A stretch of DNA of 64,000 nucleotides from JAKOUL01 sp035378845 (GTDB lineage Bacteria > Dictyoglomota > Dictyoglomia > Dictyoglomales > Dictyoglomaceae): positions 6,272-70,271 of the forward strand of contig DAOSUP010000008.1 of assembly GCA_035378845.1 (NCBI GenBank), in the 5' to 3' direction. This document shows, one piece after another, positions 47,591 to 56,700 of the stretch (position 1 is the first letter of the stretch; every line of letters starts with the position of its first letter). The notes beneath the pieces are model-generated. The model was not told the origin of the DNA and ran no database searches. It saw nothing but the letters and a program-made list of their open reading frames with translations. The translations under genes and the position numbers were made by a program.

Positions 47591-49218
47591 AATAATCTCT
47601 CTATTCTTTCCTTTTCCTTAATTATCTTCCCTCTATCATCTACACAATAATTGGCGCCATTTATAATTCTTGTTTTTACTTCTCCTTTTGCTACAGAAAA
47701 TCCCTTAAGACCAGGAGCATCTAAAATTCCACACTTTATTGCATTATAGATATTTTCAGGGGAGAGGAAATCTTCCTCTGATTTTGCTATGCTCTTTACA
47801 GCAGATAGAATTACTAAAGCTTCTTCTTTTAACTCTTCTTTTCTTTCTTGAACTTCAGGATCCAAGGAAAAGTCAGGAAGTCCAAAAGAGGCTAAAATAT
47901 AAGCTCTCTTTACCATCTTTACACTCTCTATAATTTCCTTACTTCTTGCAGGATATAATGCCTCAGAATACGATACTACATGAATTATATGAGGTCTCAA
48001 ATAGGAACCATAAAACATAGAAGATACTAATTGTCCCATGGCAGAATAGGGATCTGATGGGAATGATAAAAGCCCAGTCCGTATCATCCTATAGGAAATA
48101 AAATCCTCATTATGAAGAGACTCCACAAGCTCAATTTTGGCAAGAGCTTTTGCAATATCCATCTTAGGAGATATATTAGGAGGGGTATTTAGCATATATT
48201 GAGCCACATATTCCTTTACCCCTAATTTTTTTGCCATTAAAGCAGCCATATAACAGGTAGCAACTCCAAGAGAATCATGGGCATCTCTTAACTCCCATTG
48301 ATGAGACTCATTAATCTCCACAGGAACCTCATTTTCTGCATTCCATTTTATAGCATGCATATTTTCCTTTATAGCAGATAGGAGTTCTCTATCAGATCTT
48401 CTATCAAGCTCAGAATACCAAGTAAGAGGAATGGCAGCCCAGGCATTATTTATAGTTTCTTTAAGAAGTTTTGAAAAAGAAATGAGATTTCTGGTACCAG
48501 AATAACATCTCAATAAAGGAAAATTTCCTCTTCTTGATGCATTATACAATCTTATGAAATCATCTCTTTTCCTTAATGGAACCCCTCCTGCACCATCTTG
48601 TTTTGGGTCCATTTTTTCAGGTTCAAAGAAATAACTTTGAGCATTCTGGTCAGGAGCAATGGATATGATATCCAAAAGTCCTGAATCTGCTAATACTTCA
48701 ACTTCTTTTATAGTTTCTTCAAGATTAGGAAGACCTATATGATGCCTAAACAAAGGAAATGGACTCTTCCAACTTATCCTTTCCTTTAAGGTATTTGGAT
48801 ATTCTTTCTTCTCTTCTTTATTTACAACCTCTCCCTGAACACTTTTTAAAAAATCTATTACATCTTCTATTTCTTCAGTCCCATCAAAAACTTTGTATAT
48901 AAATGGAAATTCCCTTGCCACATCTCCTGTTTCCTTAGTCCCTCCAAATAGAAAAAGCCTATTCTCCATTAAATTTCTATCTTTAAGCTCCTTCTCAAGA
49001 TCTAAAAGAAGATTTCTTAAAGGTTCTCCCCCTAATCTATAACTTATAGCCACAATCTCAGGATTTACCTCCATTATTGCTCCAATTAACTCACTTATGG
49101 ATACTGCTCCACCAAGATATATGGTCTTAAATCCTAATCTTTCAGCAAGATTTAAAAAATTAAGCACTCCAGCTACATGTATGCAGCTTCCAATACTCGC
49201 CCCTAAAATCTTTTTCAT
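47587..49218 (-). CDS. Cobalamin-binding-fold/mutase-like protein, 543 aa
   Basis: Residues 1-125 resemble a B12-binding Rossmann domain (ILGASIGSCIHVAGVLNFL, then TIYLGGAVS and FLFGGTKETG). The usual DxHxxG signature reads CIHVAG, so the Asp is replaced by Cys while the cobalt-coordinating His remains. Residues 165-520 look like a TIM barrel of the glutamate-mutase or aminomutase type (IAPDQNAQSYFFEP, LLRCYSGTRNL, NESHQWELRDAHD). I read it as a cobalamin-dependent carbon-skeleton or amino-group mutase, but cannot name the reaction. It overlaps the opine-type dehydrogenase gene by one base (TAATG). Confidence 0.65.
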   Translation of the reverse strand: MKKILGASIGSCIHVAGVLNFLNLAERLGFKTIYLGGAVSISELIGAIMEVNPEIVAISYRLGGEPLRNLLLDLEKELKDRNLMENRLFLFGGTKETGDVAREFPFIYKVFDGTEEIEDVIDFLKSVQGEVVNKEEKKEYPNTLKERISWKSPFPLFRHHIGLPNLEETIKEVEVLADSGLLDIISIAPDQNAQSYFFEPEKMDPKQDGAGGVPLRKRDDFIRLYNASRRGNFPLLRCYSGTRNLISFSKLLKETINNAWAAIPLTWYSELDRRSDRELLSAIKENMHAIKWNAENEVPVEINESHQWELRDAHDSLGVATCYMAALMAKKLGVKEYVAQYMLNTPPNISPKMDIAKALAKIELVESLHNEDFISYRMIRTGLLSFPSDPYSAMGQLVSSMFYGSYLRPHIIHVVSYSEALYPARSKEIIESVKMVKRAYILASFGLPDFSLDPEVQERKEELKEEALVILSAVKSIAKSEEDFLSPENIYNAIKCGILDAPGLKGFSVAKGEVKTRIINGANYCVDDRGKIIKEKERIERLL

Positions 49219-50300
49219 TATTCTCCTACCTCAATATAGTTTATTATCTCATCTACTTTCATTCCATAAAGCCCTAAGGATTCCACTGTTCTTCCATTAG
49301 TAAAAAAATCTTCCCCTGCCATAATAGAGGTTAAATGGATAATAGCATTGATAGCAGGAGTTGGGATTCCAAAATATTCCCCAAAGGAAGAGATAGGGAC
49401 AAGGCTCATAGGGACATCTTCAAGAATATATCTATTAGCAATTACTGTAGGTGCTAATATATCCCTGTATCCAGAATTACTATGAATAGCGTCATAAAGA
49501 TCTTTTCCTTCCACATCATAGGCATATTTTAACCACTGTTTTGCAGTAAGAGGTTCCACATTGAAAACTCTCATTACCTTACATCTTTCATCATCAATAG
49601 CTTCCAATACTTTTGCCACAGAAGGAGATATCCCCTCAAAATAGAATTCAAATTTTCCAAAGGTAAATTCAATTCTTGCTGCATTTAAAATTGTAGTAGC
49701 TGGATGAAATACAGCTCCTATATTATTAAAACTTGTAATAACAGTATTTTTAGCAATTTCAAATTCAGGAATTATTCTCTTTAAAGTCTTTTGTAAAATT
49801 GGATTATCCTTTGCAGGAAGGCAAGAAACTGGAACAGCATTCTTCTTCTTAAATATTCTTACTACTCCTGGGTTAGAACATCTTGATGCAAAAATAAAAG
49901 TTTGGGCTTCTGCAATAAAAACTTTTTTCTTACATCCTTTTTCTCTTAATACCTTCCTAAATTCTAAAGCTCCACCTGTCCGTCCTGGATTTAAAACCAC
50001 TATTTGTTCATCTTCCAAATATGGGGCTAATTTCTCTGCCACGTCTCTATGAGCAAAAGCAGGTAAGACTACCAATATTATTTCTCTACCTTTTATTGCA
50101 CTTTTTATATCTGTAGTAGCTAAAGAAATTTCATATTCTCCAGAGTATTCACCTTCTAATATTATCTTTCTTGTATCTATTATGGGGCTTATTCTCCATT
50201 CACTTCTGTTATATAAAGAAACATCATATCCCTTCATAGAAAGATATCCTGCTAAAGCTTGCCCACCATTTCCTGCCCCTATAACACAGATTTTAAACAT
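49218..50300 (-). CDS. NAD(P)-dependent opine dehydrogenase-like protein
   Basis: A 360-residue protein of the octopine/nopaline dehydrogenase family. The Rossmann motif ICVIGAGNGGQALAGYLSMKG opens it. LNPGRTGGALEF, and in the C-terminal helical domain TSFNNIGAVFHPATTILN with the catalytic-type His, are typical. Family members reductively join an amino acid to a 2-oxo acid, or split such opines. Plant tumours and decaying tissue supply opines, but biosynthesis of a secondary metabolite is equally possible. It is the first gene of a four-gene coupled operon ending with GH31. Confidence 0.85.
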   Translation of the reverse strand: MFKICVIGAGNGGQALAGYLSMKGYDVSLYNRSEWRISPIIDTRKIILEGEYSGEYEISLATTDIKSAIKGREIILVVLPAFAHRDVAEKLAPYLEDEQIVVLNPGRTGGALEFRKVLREKGCKKKVFIAEAQTFIFASRCSNPGVVRIFKKKNAVPVSCLPAKDNPILQKTLKRIIPEFEIAKNTVITSFNNIGAVFHPATTILNAARIEFTFGKFEFYFEGISPSVAKVLEAIDDERCKVMRVFNVEPLTAKQWLKYAYDVEGKDLYDAIHSNSGYRDILAPTVIANRYILEDVPMSLVPISSFGEYFGIPTPAINAIIHLTSIMAGEDFFTNGRTVESLGLYGMKVDEIINYIEVGE

Positions 50301-50602
50301 TTCTCACCTCCTGATGTTATAATCTTTTTTAAGATGTTTATTAGATTATTTCAATGATAACATAAAATTTATATGAGGAGCAAGCTTCATGAAATGCTAT
50401 ATAAACATTAATTTGGAAAGGATTAGATGAAAAGAGCTAAGATTTTAGCTGAAGAACAAAAATAGGATTATTTGTATTAACCTTTTTAATATAAAAATTT
50501 TTTTCCTCAGGGACAGAATTTGACACCTATTTATTTTAGCATCTTAATTCAGAATAAGTGGTATAATTTTAATTAAATGATTTTATTAATGAGGGGAATG
50601 CG
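50301..50602. other. Divergent intergenic region before the BREX operon (302 bp)
   Basis: No gene is visible. It is very AT-rich, and carries the BREX promoter candidates at its right end (50520-50567) and the ribosome site of the opine-type gene at its left end. I see no tRNA, attachment site or inverted repeat that would mark an island boundary. Confidence 0.5.
50520..50567 (+). promoter_or_regulatory. Candidate promoters of the BREX operon
   Basis: Two overlapping options: TTGACA (50520-50525), 17 bases, CTTAAT (50543-50548); and an extended -10 TGgTATAAT (50559-50567) with no good -35. Either gives a short leader to the ATG at 50603, which is preceded by GAGGGGAA. Confidence 0.5.
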
Positions 50603-52981
50603 ATGTATAAAGTTGCTTGGGATTTGGATAGTGGAGGAATTCTTTTAGTAAATTCCTCAAAAGACGAAATTATACCCCCAAGACCCGTTTTTTATGAGGA
50701 ATTAGATCTTTTAGGTTTTAATAAATTTTGGGATTATCCTAAAGTAGAAGAACCACTTCTTTGGAATATTGGAAGAAGATATTATTACAAGGGGAAACTT
50801 GTAGCATCTGTTAAAGGTGGAGGAATCTTTGAAAAGCCAAAGATAAGCTTAGAAGATGACTGTAAAAACCTCTCTTTAGAACCTGTAGATGTTAAATTAA
50901 TGGTAGAAAAAAACCTTAAAAATCTTGAAACATTAAAGAATGAGGCAATAGATTTTATCCAGGATACTTTTAAAAGATACAAAAACAAGGTAGATCAAGT
51001 TATCGTATCTTATAGTGGTGGGAAAGATTCTCAAGTAGTTTTAGATTTAGTTTCACGAACTCTACCGCCTGATGATTACATAGTAGTCTTTACTGATACT
51101 ACTATGGAAATACCTCCCACTTATGAAATGTATGAAAAAACAAAAGAGTATTATACAAATATCTATCCTAACCTAAAATTTTATGTAGCAAGAAATGAGA
51201 AACACTCCCTTGAGCTCTGGAAAATCTTTGGACCTCCCAGTAGAATCCTTAGATGGTGCTGCTCTGTATATAAAACTTCTCCTCAAGTAAGACTGATAAA
51301 AGCATTAAATCCTGAGAAGGACAAAATAAAAATATTAGTCCTTGATGGTGTAAGGGCTGATGAAAGCACAAGAAGAGGTAGATACTCAAGAATTTCTAAA
51401 GAAGCTAAGCATATTGCTTTTATAAATGCACACTCAATTATAAACTGGAATACTGTTGAAATTTTTCTCTACATTTTTAATACAATGGAAAAACAAAAAT
51501 CAGATAATTTAAACCCCTCTATTAATAAAGGTTATAGATATGGCTTAGAGAGAGTGGGATGTAGTATCTGCCCTTTTGGATCCCCATGGTCAGAGTTTAT
51601 TATTAAACAAGCCTTCCCTGAACTGGCAGATAATTATCTGAAAATTATTAAAGAACATATGCAATATTTAGGACTTGAAGAAGAAAATGAGGTAAAGAAA
51701 TATATTGAAGAAGGAAACTGGAAAAAAAGAGGTGGAGGTGAAGGTGTAGAAAGAGACGGTACCCATGTAAATATATTAGACAATGATGGGAGCTTCAAGG
51801 CAATAATCTCTAAACCAAAAGAGGATTTCTTTAAATGGATAAGAGTATTAGGAACAATAGATTATAAGAGTGAAAATGATACTACTTTATGCAAGTTAAA
51901 GTTTAAGGATAAGATATATGATCTCTCAGTATCTACCCTTTCTGATAACAAGCTAATTATCTCATCTAACATTAGTACTTCTGATAGGGATCTATTAAAT
52001 AAATTAGAAAAAGTAATCTATAAAACCACTTACTGTATTCACTGTGGAGTTTGCGAAGCAGAATGTCCTTCAAGAGCACTTAAAGTTTTTCCAAAAGTTA
52101 AAATAAATCAGAACAAATGTATTCATTGTTTCTCTTGCTTAGATTTTATAGAAAAAGGATGTATATTAGCTAAATCTATGATCAATATTGGAGGAGGTGA
52201 CATGAGTAAGAATAAGTTGAGCCACTTTAATAGATATTTGACATTTGGTATGAGAAATGAATGGCTAAGGCAATTTTTAAATGAATTAGAAGGATGGTAC
52301 AGTAAAAACAATCTTGGAAGTATTCAGTTTGAGGCAATGATTAGATGGTTAAAAGATGCTGAATTAATAGACTCTAAAAAAACACCTACTTCTTTTGCAA
52401 AATTTTCCAAGAAATTAATAAATAAAGATGAATCTTTTGTCCATCAAATAATCTGGATAAACCTTTTTTATAATTCTTCAGTGATAAGATGGTATTTAGA
52501 AAATATCAAATGGGGATCTTATATCTCTTCTAAAGATCTCTATGAAATTCTAATAAATAAAGAGCAGTTAAATCCAAAGACAGCATCAAGTGGATTAAGT
52601 AGTTTTTTGAATATGCTTGAAAATATGCCTACTTACAATAAGCTAAAGCTTGGAGTAGTAGAAAAAATAGGAAGAGAAAGATATGTGAGAAAAATTGGCA
52701 GTAATGATATCCATCCTATGGCTGTCCTTTACTCCCTTTATAGGTATGCAATATCTAAGAATAAGTATAAACTCACAGTCTCTGAACTTTATCGTGAAGA
52801 AAATAAGGATGGAGGTCCTTATTTGATCTTTGGCATAGAGAGATCTGCTTTAGAAAATATTCTCAGATGGCTACAGGAAAATAAAGAGGAATTGATAAGG
52901 GTGAATCTTACTGCTGATTTAGATAATATTAATCTCTCTGAGGATATAACAGATTATACAAAGATATTGGAGTATTACTAA
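50603..52981 (+). CDS. brxP: BrxP-like PAPS-reductase/ferredoxin protein fused to DUF4007 (type 4 BREX)
   Basis: A 792-residue three-part protein. Residues 1-120 are an unassigned N-terminal module. Residues about 125-350 are a PP-loop ATP-pyrophosphatase of the PAPS-reductase/DndC type: SYSGGKDS (about 136), RWCCSVYK (about 217), and GCSICPFG (about 319) with probable iron-sulfur cysteines. Residues about 476-525 are a ferredoxin-like double cluster (YCIHCGVCEAECPS and KCIHCFSC). From M534 a DUF4007 domain begins. By analogy with DndC and SspD it may activate sulfur for DNA phosphorothioation; the real chemistry in type 4 BREX is not known to me. An internal ribosome site at the fusion point suggests a second product. 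Confidence 0.85.
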   Translation: MYKVAWDLDSGGILLVNSSKDEIIPPRPVFYEELDLLGFNKFWDYPKVEEPLLWNIGRRYYYKGKLVASVKGGGIFEKPKISLEDDCKNLSLEPVDVKLMVEKNLKNLETLKNEAIDFIQDTFKRYKNKVDQVIVSYSGGKDSQVVLDLVSRTLPPDDYIVVFTDTTMEIPPTYEMYEKTKEYYTNIYPNLKFYVARNEKHSLELWKIFGPPSRILRWCCSVYKTSPQVRLIKALNPEKDKIKILVLDGVRADESTRRGRYSRISKEAKHIAFINAHSIINWNTVEIFLYIFNTMEKQKSDNLNPSINKGYRYGLERVGCSICPFGSPWSEFIIKQAFPELADNYLKIIKEHMQYLGLEEENEVKKYIEEGNWKKRGGGEGVERDGTHVNILDNDGSFKAIISKPKEDFFKWIRVLGTIDYKSENDTTLCKLKFKDKIYDLSVSTLSDNKLIISSNISTSDRDLLNKLEKVIYKTTYCIHCGVCEAECPSRALKVFPKVKINQNKCIHCFSCLDFIEKGCILAKSMINIGGGDMSKNKLSHFNRYLTFGMRNEWLRQFLNELEGWYSKNNLGSIQFEAMIRWLKDAELIDSKKTPTSFAKFSKKLINKDESFVHQIIWINLFYNSSVIRWYLENIKWGSYISSKDLYEILINKEQLNPKTASSGLSSFLNMLENMPTYNKLKLGVVEKIGRERYVRKIGSNDIHPMAVLYSLYRYAISKNKYKLTVSELYREENKDGGPYLIFGIERSALENILRWLQENKEELIRVNLTADLDNINLSEDITDYTKILEYY
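52191..52204 (+). promoter_or_regulatory. Internal Shine-Dalgarno and ATG inside brxP at the DUF4007 boundary
   Basis: GGAGGTGA (52193-52200) is a near-perfect ribosome-binding site. It ends one base before an in-frame ATG (52202), codon 534 of the long frame. Translation from here would give a free 259-residue DUF4007 protein, close in size to the 249-residue paralogue encoded next. The spacing from the GGAGG core to ATG is short (four bases), which lowers confidence somewhat. Confidence 0.6.
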
Positions 52982-53730
52982 TGGAATTAGAAGTAAGAGG
53001 ATTTAGATACGAAACCTTTGGATTAAGAAAAGAGTGGATACAGCAGCTCTTCTCCAATGGAGAAGGCTTTTTCTCTCATAATACCTTAGGACCCAAACAA
53101 TTTAAATCTTTTATGTATTTTCTAAGAGATTGCCAATTAATTGATAAAAAGAAAAATTTTACTGAGTTTTTTAACATATTAAAAGGAATATTTGAAAAAG
53201 AAGGCATTAACTCAAAAATTATATGGGGTATTATTTGGATAAATCTATGCTTTAATTCTCCTCTTTTTAGATGGTGGGCAAATATCCCAGAAGGATTTTA
53301 TACAAGAGATGATATTATCAATCTCCTTGCTGATTCATATGGTAAAAGAAACACAACTATCGTTAATGGTTATGAAAGTATTCTTGAGACTGTTGAGAGA
53401 AGCCCTATTGGAATATACTTTGGGCAAGGGATAGTTAAGAGAGAAGGAAGAGGAAGAACAGTTTTAAAGGAGAAAGATACTTCAGATATCCCTTCACTTT
53501 TAATTCTTTACAATATTTATAAACTTTCCAAAGAAATAGGACCCTATAGATTTAATATAAAGGATATAGAGGACAATCCTCTTTCTCCTCAAAAAATCTT
53601 TTCTCTATCCTCTAAAAAAGTAGAATCCATTATTGGTATAGGGAAGGCTAAAGATTTCTTTGATATAGATTTAAATTATATAGTGCTCAAAAATAATTTA
53701 GAGCCTATAGATATATTAAAAACATATTAG
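52981..53730 (+). CDS. DUF4007 protein, paralogue of the BrxP C-terminal domain
   Basis: A 249-residue cytoplasmic protein. Its RYETFGLRKEWIQQLF, LGPKQFKSFMYFLRDCQLID and IIWGIIWINLCFNSPLFRWW align directly with RYLTFGMRNEWLRQFL, LGSIQFEAMIRWLKDAELID and IIWINLFYNSSVIRWYL in the BrxP C-terminus, so the two are tandem duplicates. DUF4007 proteins accompany PAPS-reductase-type defence genes; they look all-helical and may bind DNA or hold the complex together. Its ATG overlaps the brxP stop by one base (TAATG), ensuring coupled translation. No enzymatic motif is visible. Confidence 0.85.
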   Translation: MELEVRGFRYETFGLRKEWIQQLFSNGEGFFSHNTLGPKQFKSFMYFLRDCQLIDKKKNFTEFFNILKGIFEKEGINSKIIWGIIWINLCFNSPLFRWWANIPEGFYTRDDIINLLADSYGKRNTTIVNGYESILETVERSPIGIYFGQGIVKREGRGRTVLKEKDTSDIPSLLILYNIYKLSKEIGPYRFNIKDIEDNPLSPQKIFSLSSKKVESIIGIGKAKDFFDIDLNYIVLKNNLEPIDILKTY

Positions 53731-53742
53731 GGGGGAATTTAG

Positions 53743-56700
53743 ATGAAGTATGAAGAGATTATAGGGCTTTATGAGTACTTCCAACCTGCAGTAGATATTA
53801 CTGAGGAAAGAGGAGATTATTGGAAGCGATTTTTCCCTACAAAAGATTTCTTGGATGTTCTAAGGACTTTTTTAACTGCCTTAGAGTCAAAAGATGCCAA
53901 TAGAAAATCTATCTGGCTTCAAGGATCTTATGGGACAGGAAAAACCCATGCCACAACTGTTATAAAACATCTCTTATGGGATCCTATGGAAGAGATAGAA
54001 GATTTTGTAGAGAAATTAGATCCACAAGTTAGAGAAAAACTAAGAAATTTTAGAAAGGAGAAAAGAGTCTTTCCTGTAACTTTAAAAGGAAATCCAGGAA
54101 TAAATGATGTTAAAAGTTTTAATCCCCATTTAGAGAAAGTTGTCAAAGAAGCATTACAAAGGGAAAAAATAGAGATCAATACTGAAAGCGAATTTGAGAA
54201 ATATATTAATCATATTCAGAATACACCTTATGTAGATTATGAAAAAATTATTGAGGGAAATATTGAATTAAAAGCCAAAGTAAGAGATAAAAAAGGATTA
54301 TTAAATGCCCTTGAGAGAAGAGATGTAGATGTATTAAATTTGTTAGATAATTCTTTATTATCATCAGATCTTTTTATCTCTCATCCTGTTATAGAGGACT
54401 GGTTAGTAGAAGTTTCAAAGGAGCTTTATTCAAGAGGGATCTATGCTCTTACCATCTATTGGGATGAATTTACTTCTTTAATGGAACTTGAATCTGTTTC
54501 TACTATTCTGAGCGTCTTACAAAATATTGCTGAAAAAACCTTTAACAATAATATTTTTCTCTTTATCATAAGCCATAGGACTCCTCAACAAACTACACTC
54601 TCTTCTAAAGATTATGAAAAGCTTCTTGGAAGATTTCACTTTAAAGAATATTATATGGAAGATATAACTACTTTTCATATAATATCCAATGCTATAAGGA
54701 AGAAAAATGAAGAAAGGTGGAAAAATCTCAGGGAAGAAGTTTTTAATAAAAATCCTGGAATAGAAAGGTTAATTTGGAGAATAGCTGGAGATAATCTCTC
54801 CTTAAGAAATGCTTTAAAGGATATATTTCCTATACATCCCTATACTGCCATTAATGCCAATTTCATATCCAATTATGTAGGATCTGCTGAAAGAAGTATT
54901 TTTGGCTTCCTAAATGATACTGAAAGGGGATTTCTCAAATTCATTAAAGAATATCCAAAAAAGGATGCTGATGGTGAGAATTATTTTTTGACATCTGATA
55001 TGTTATGGGACTTCTTCTTGTCCGAGTTTGAAAGAAATTCATCGGAAAAGATAAACTCAATTTTAGTAAGATATAAGCAGGGAGAAAAAGAAATTAGAGG
55101 ATTAGGAGACTCCTATTTAGCTGTTTTTAGAGGCGTCCTCCTTCTAAATATCCTATACTCTTCAGTTAGAGTTTCCGCTGAAGATGCAAATATATTTTCT
55201 CCAAGCGAAGAAAATATATTGGATATGTTCACAGGTAGCAGTTTTCAAGATTCTATTCCCGACATATTAAATTATATTGATAAAAAAGGATATATACCTA
55301 AGGATCCCAATGGATTATTTTTAGTAAACTATTCTGCTCTACCTGAAAGAGAACTAGCAGAAGAAAGAGAGAGGGTTGATAGAGAATATAAAGATATAAC
55401 AAAAGCATTGAGCGAAGAACAGAAAAAGAAATTAAAGAAAGATCTAACCTCAAATATATTGAGAGAGACTAATATTCAGTTATATTGGGCAGGGATTGAG
55501 AATTATGAACTAAAAAGAAGATTAAAAACTGACTTTAAGAACTCTTATTCTATTTCTATTGCTCTCTTTATCGCTAAGGAAGGAAGTGAAATAAATAAGA
55601 TAAAGAATACTATAGAGGAAATATCTAATGACAATGACATAAACACTGATAATATTGTTTTTGTTATCTCTAATACTCCACTAACAAGAGAGAATTATGA
55701 AAGATTTATAGATTATCTTGCTAAATGTATTGTTGCTGATAGACACCAATATAGAGAGGATGCAAGTACTTATAGAGACTATAGTAAAAAACTAATAGAT
55801 CATTGGATTAACGAAATAGAAAATGGATACTTAGAAATATATTTTAGAAAAGAATCTAACAAAATTTTAGGAAATAATTTTGATTATTATTTAAATAACA
55901 AGATCTCTCCTAAGATTTTCTGGTCAGGTTTAGAAAACCTTAAGGATTTAACCTATAACATTAATGTATGGAAAAAAATAAATTCGGAAAAAGTCTTAGA
56001 GATATTTATCCTTGCCAAATATAGAGATGACCTTGAAGAGAGAACAAAGAATGCACCCTATAAAGATTTAAGAGCTATTCTTGAAGATAACAAAGGGAAT
56101 TATATAGTAGATAAAAGATTTAATTTTATAAAGGACATAGATACAAATCATCCTACCTATAGAATATATAGAAAAATAGAAGAAGCAATTGAGGAATATG
56201 AAGGAAAAACTTTTAACTTAGGAGATACACTCAGATTTTTGCAGGAGCCACCTTTTGGTATCTATCAGAATATGGCTAATTATGCTGTATTAGCCTTTGC
56301 AATGAGACCTTTTGTAGATAAACTTTATGAGGAGGGGACAGGAAGAAGGATTGATAAAAACTTATTAAAAGAAAAACTTAGTATTCTGTTTAAATATTGG
56401 GAAGATGGCAAAGATAGAGATAAGCTTAATTTAAGATTTGGTACAGAGGATGAAAGAAATCTTACTAATCTTTTAGTAGAATTATTCAAACTAAAAGAGG
56501 AAGAGAATCTCAATAAAGCTCGTTGGGGAATTAGAGAGTGGATTAAAAATGCAGGATACCCCATCTGGTCTCTTAAGAGCTATATTAAATGTAGTGAAGA
56601 GATACAAAGATCTATTGATTTAATATATTTCCTAAGTAGAACTGCTGATAGAGAAATCACAGAAGAACATATTAAAAATTCCTTTTTCATTCTTTCACTG

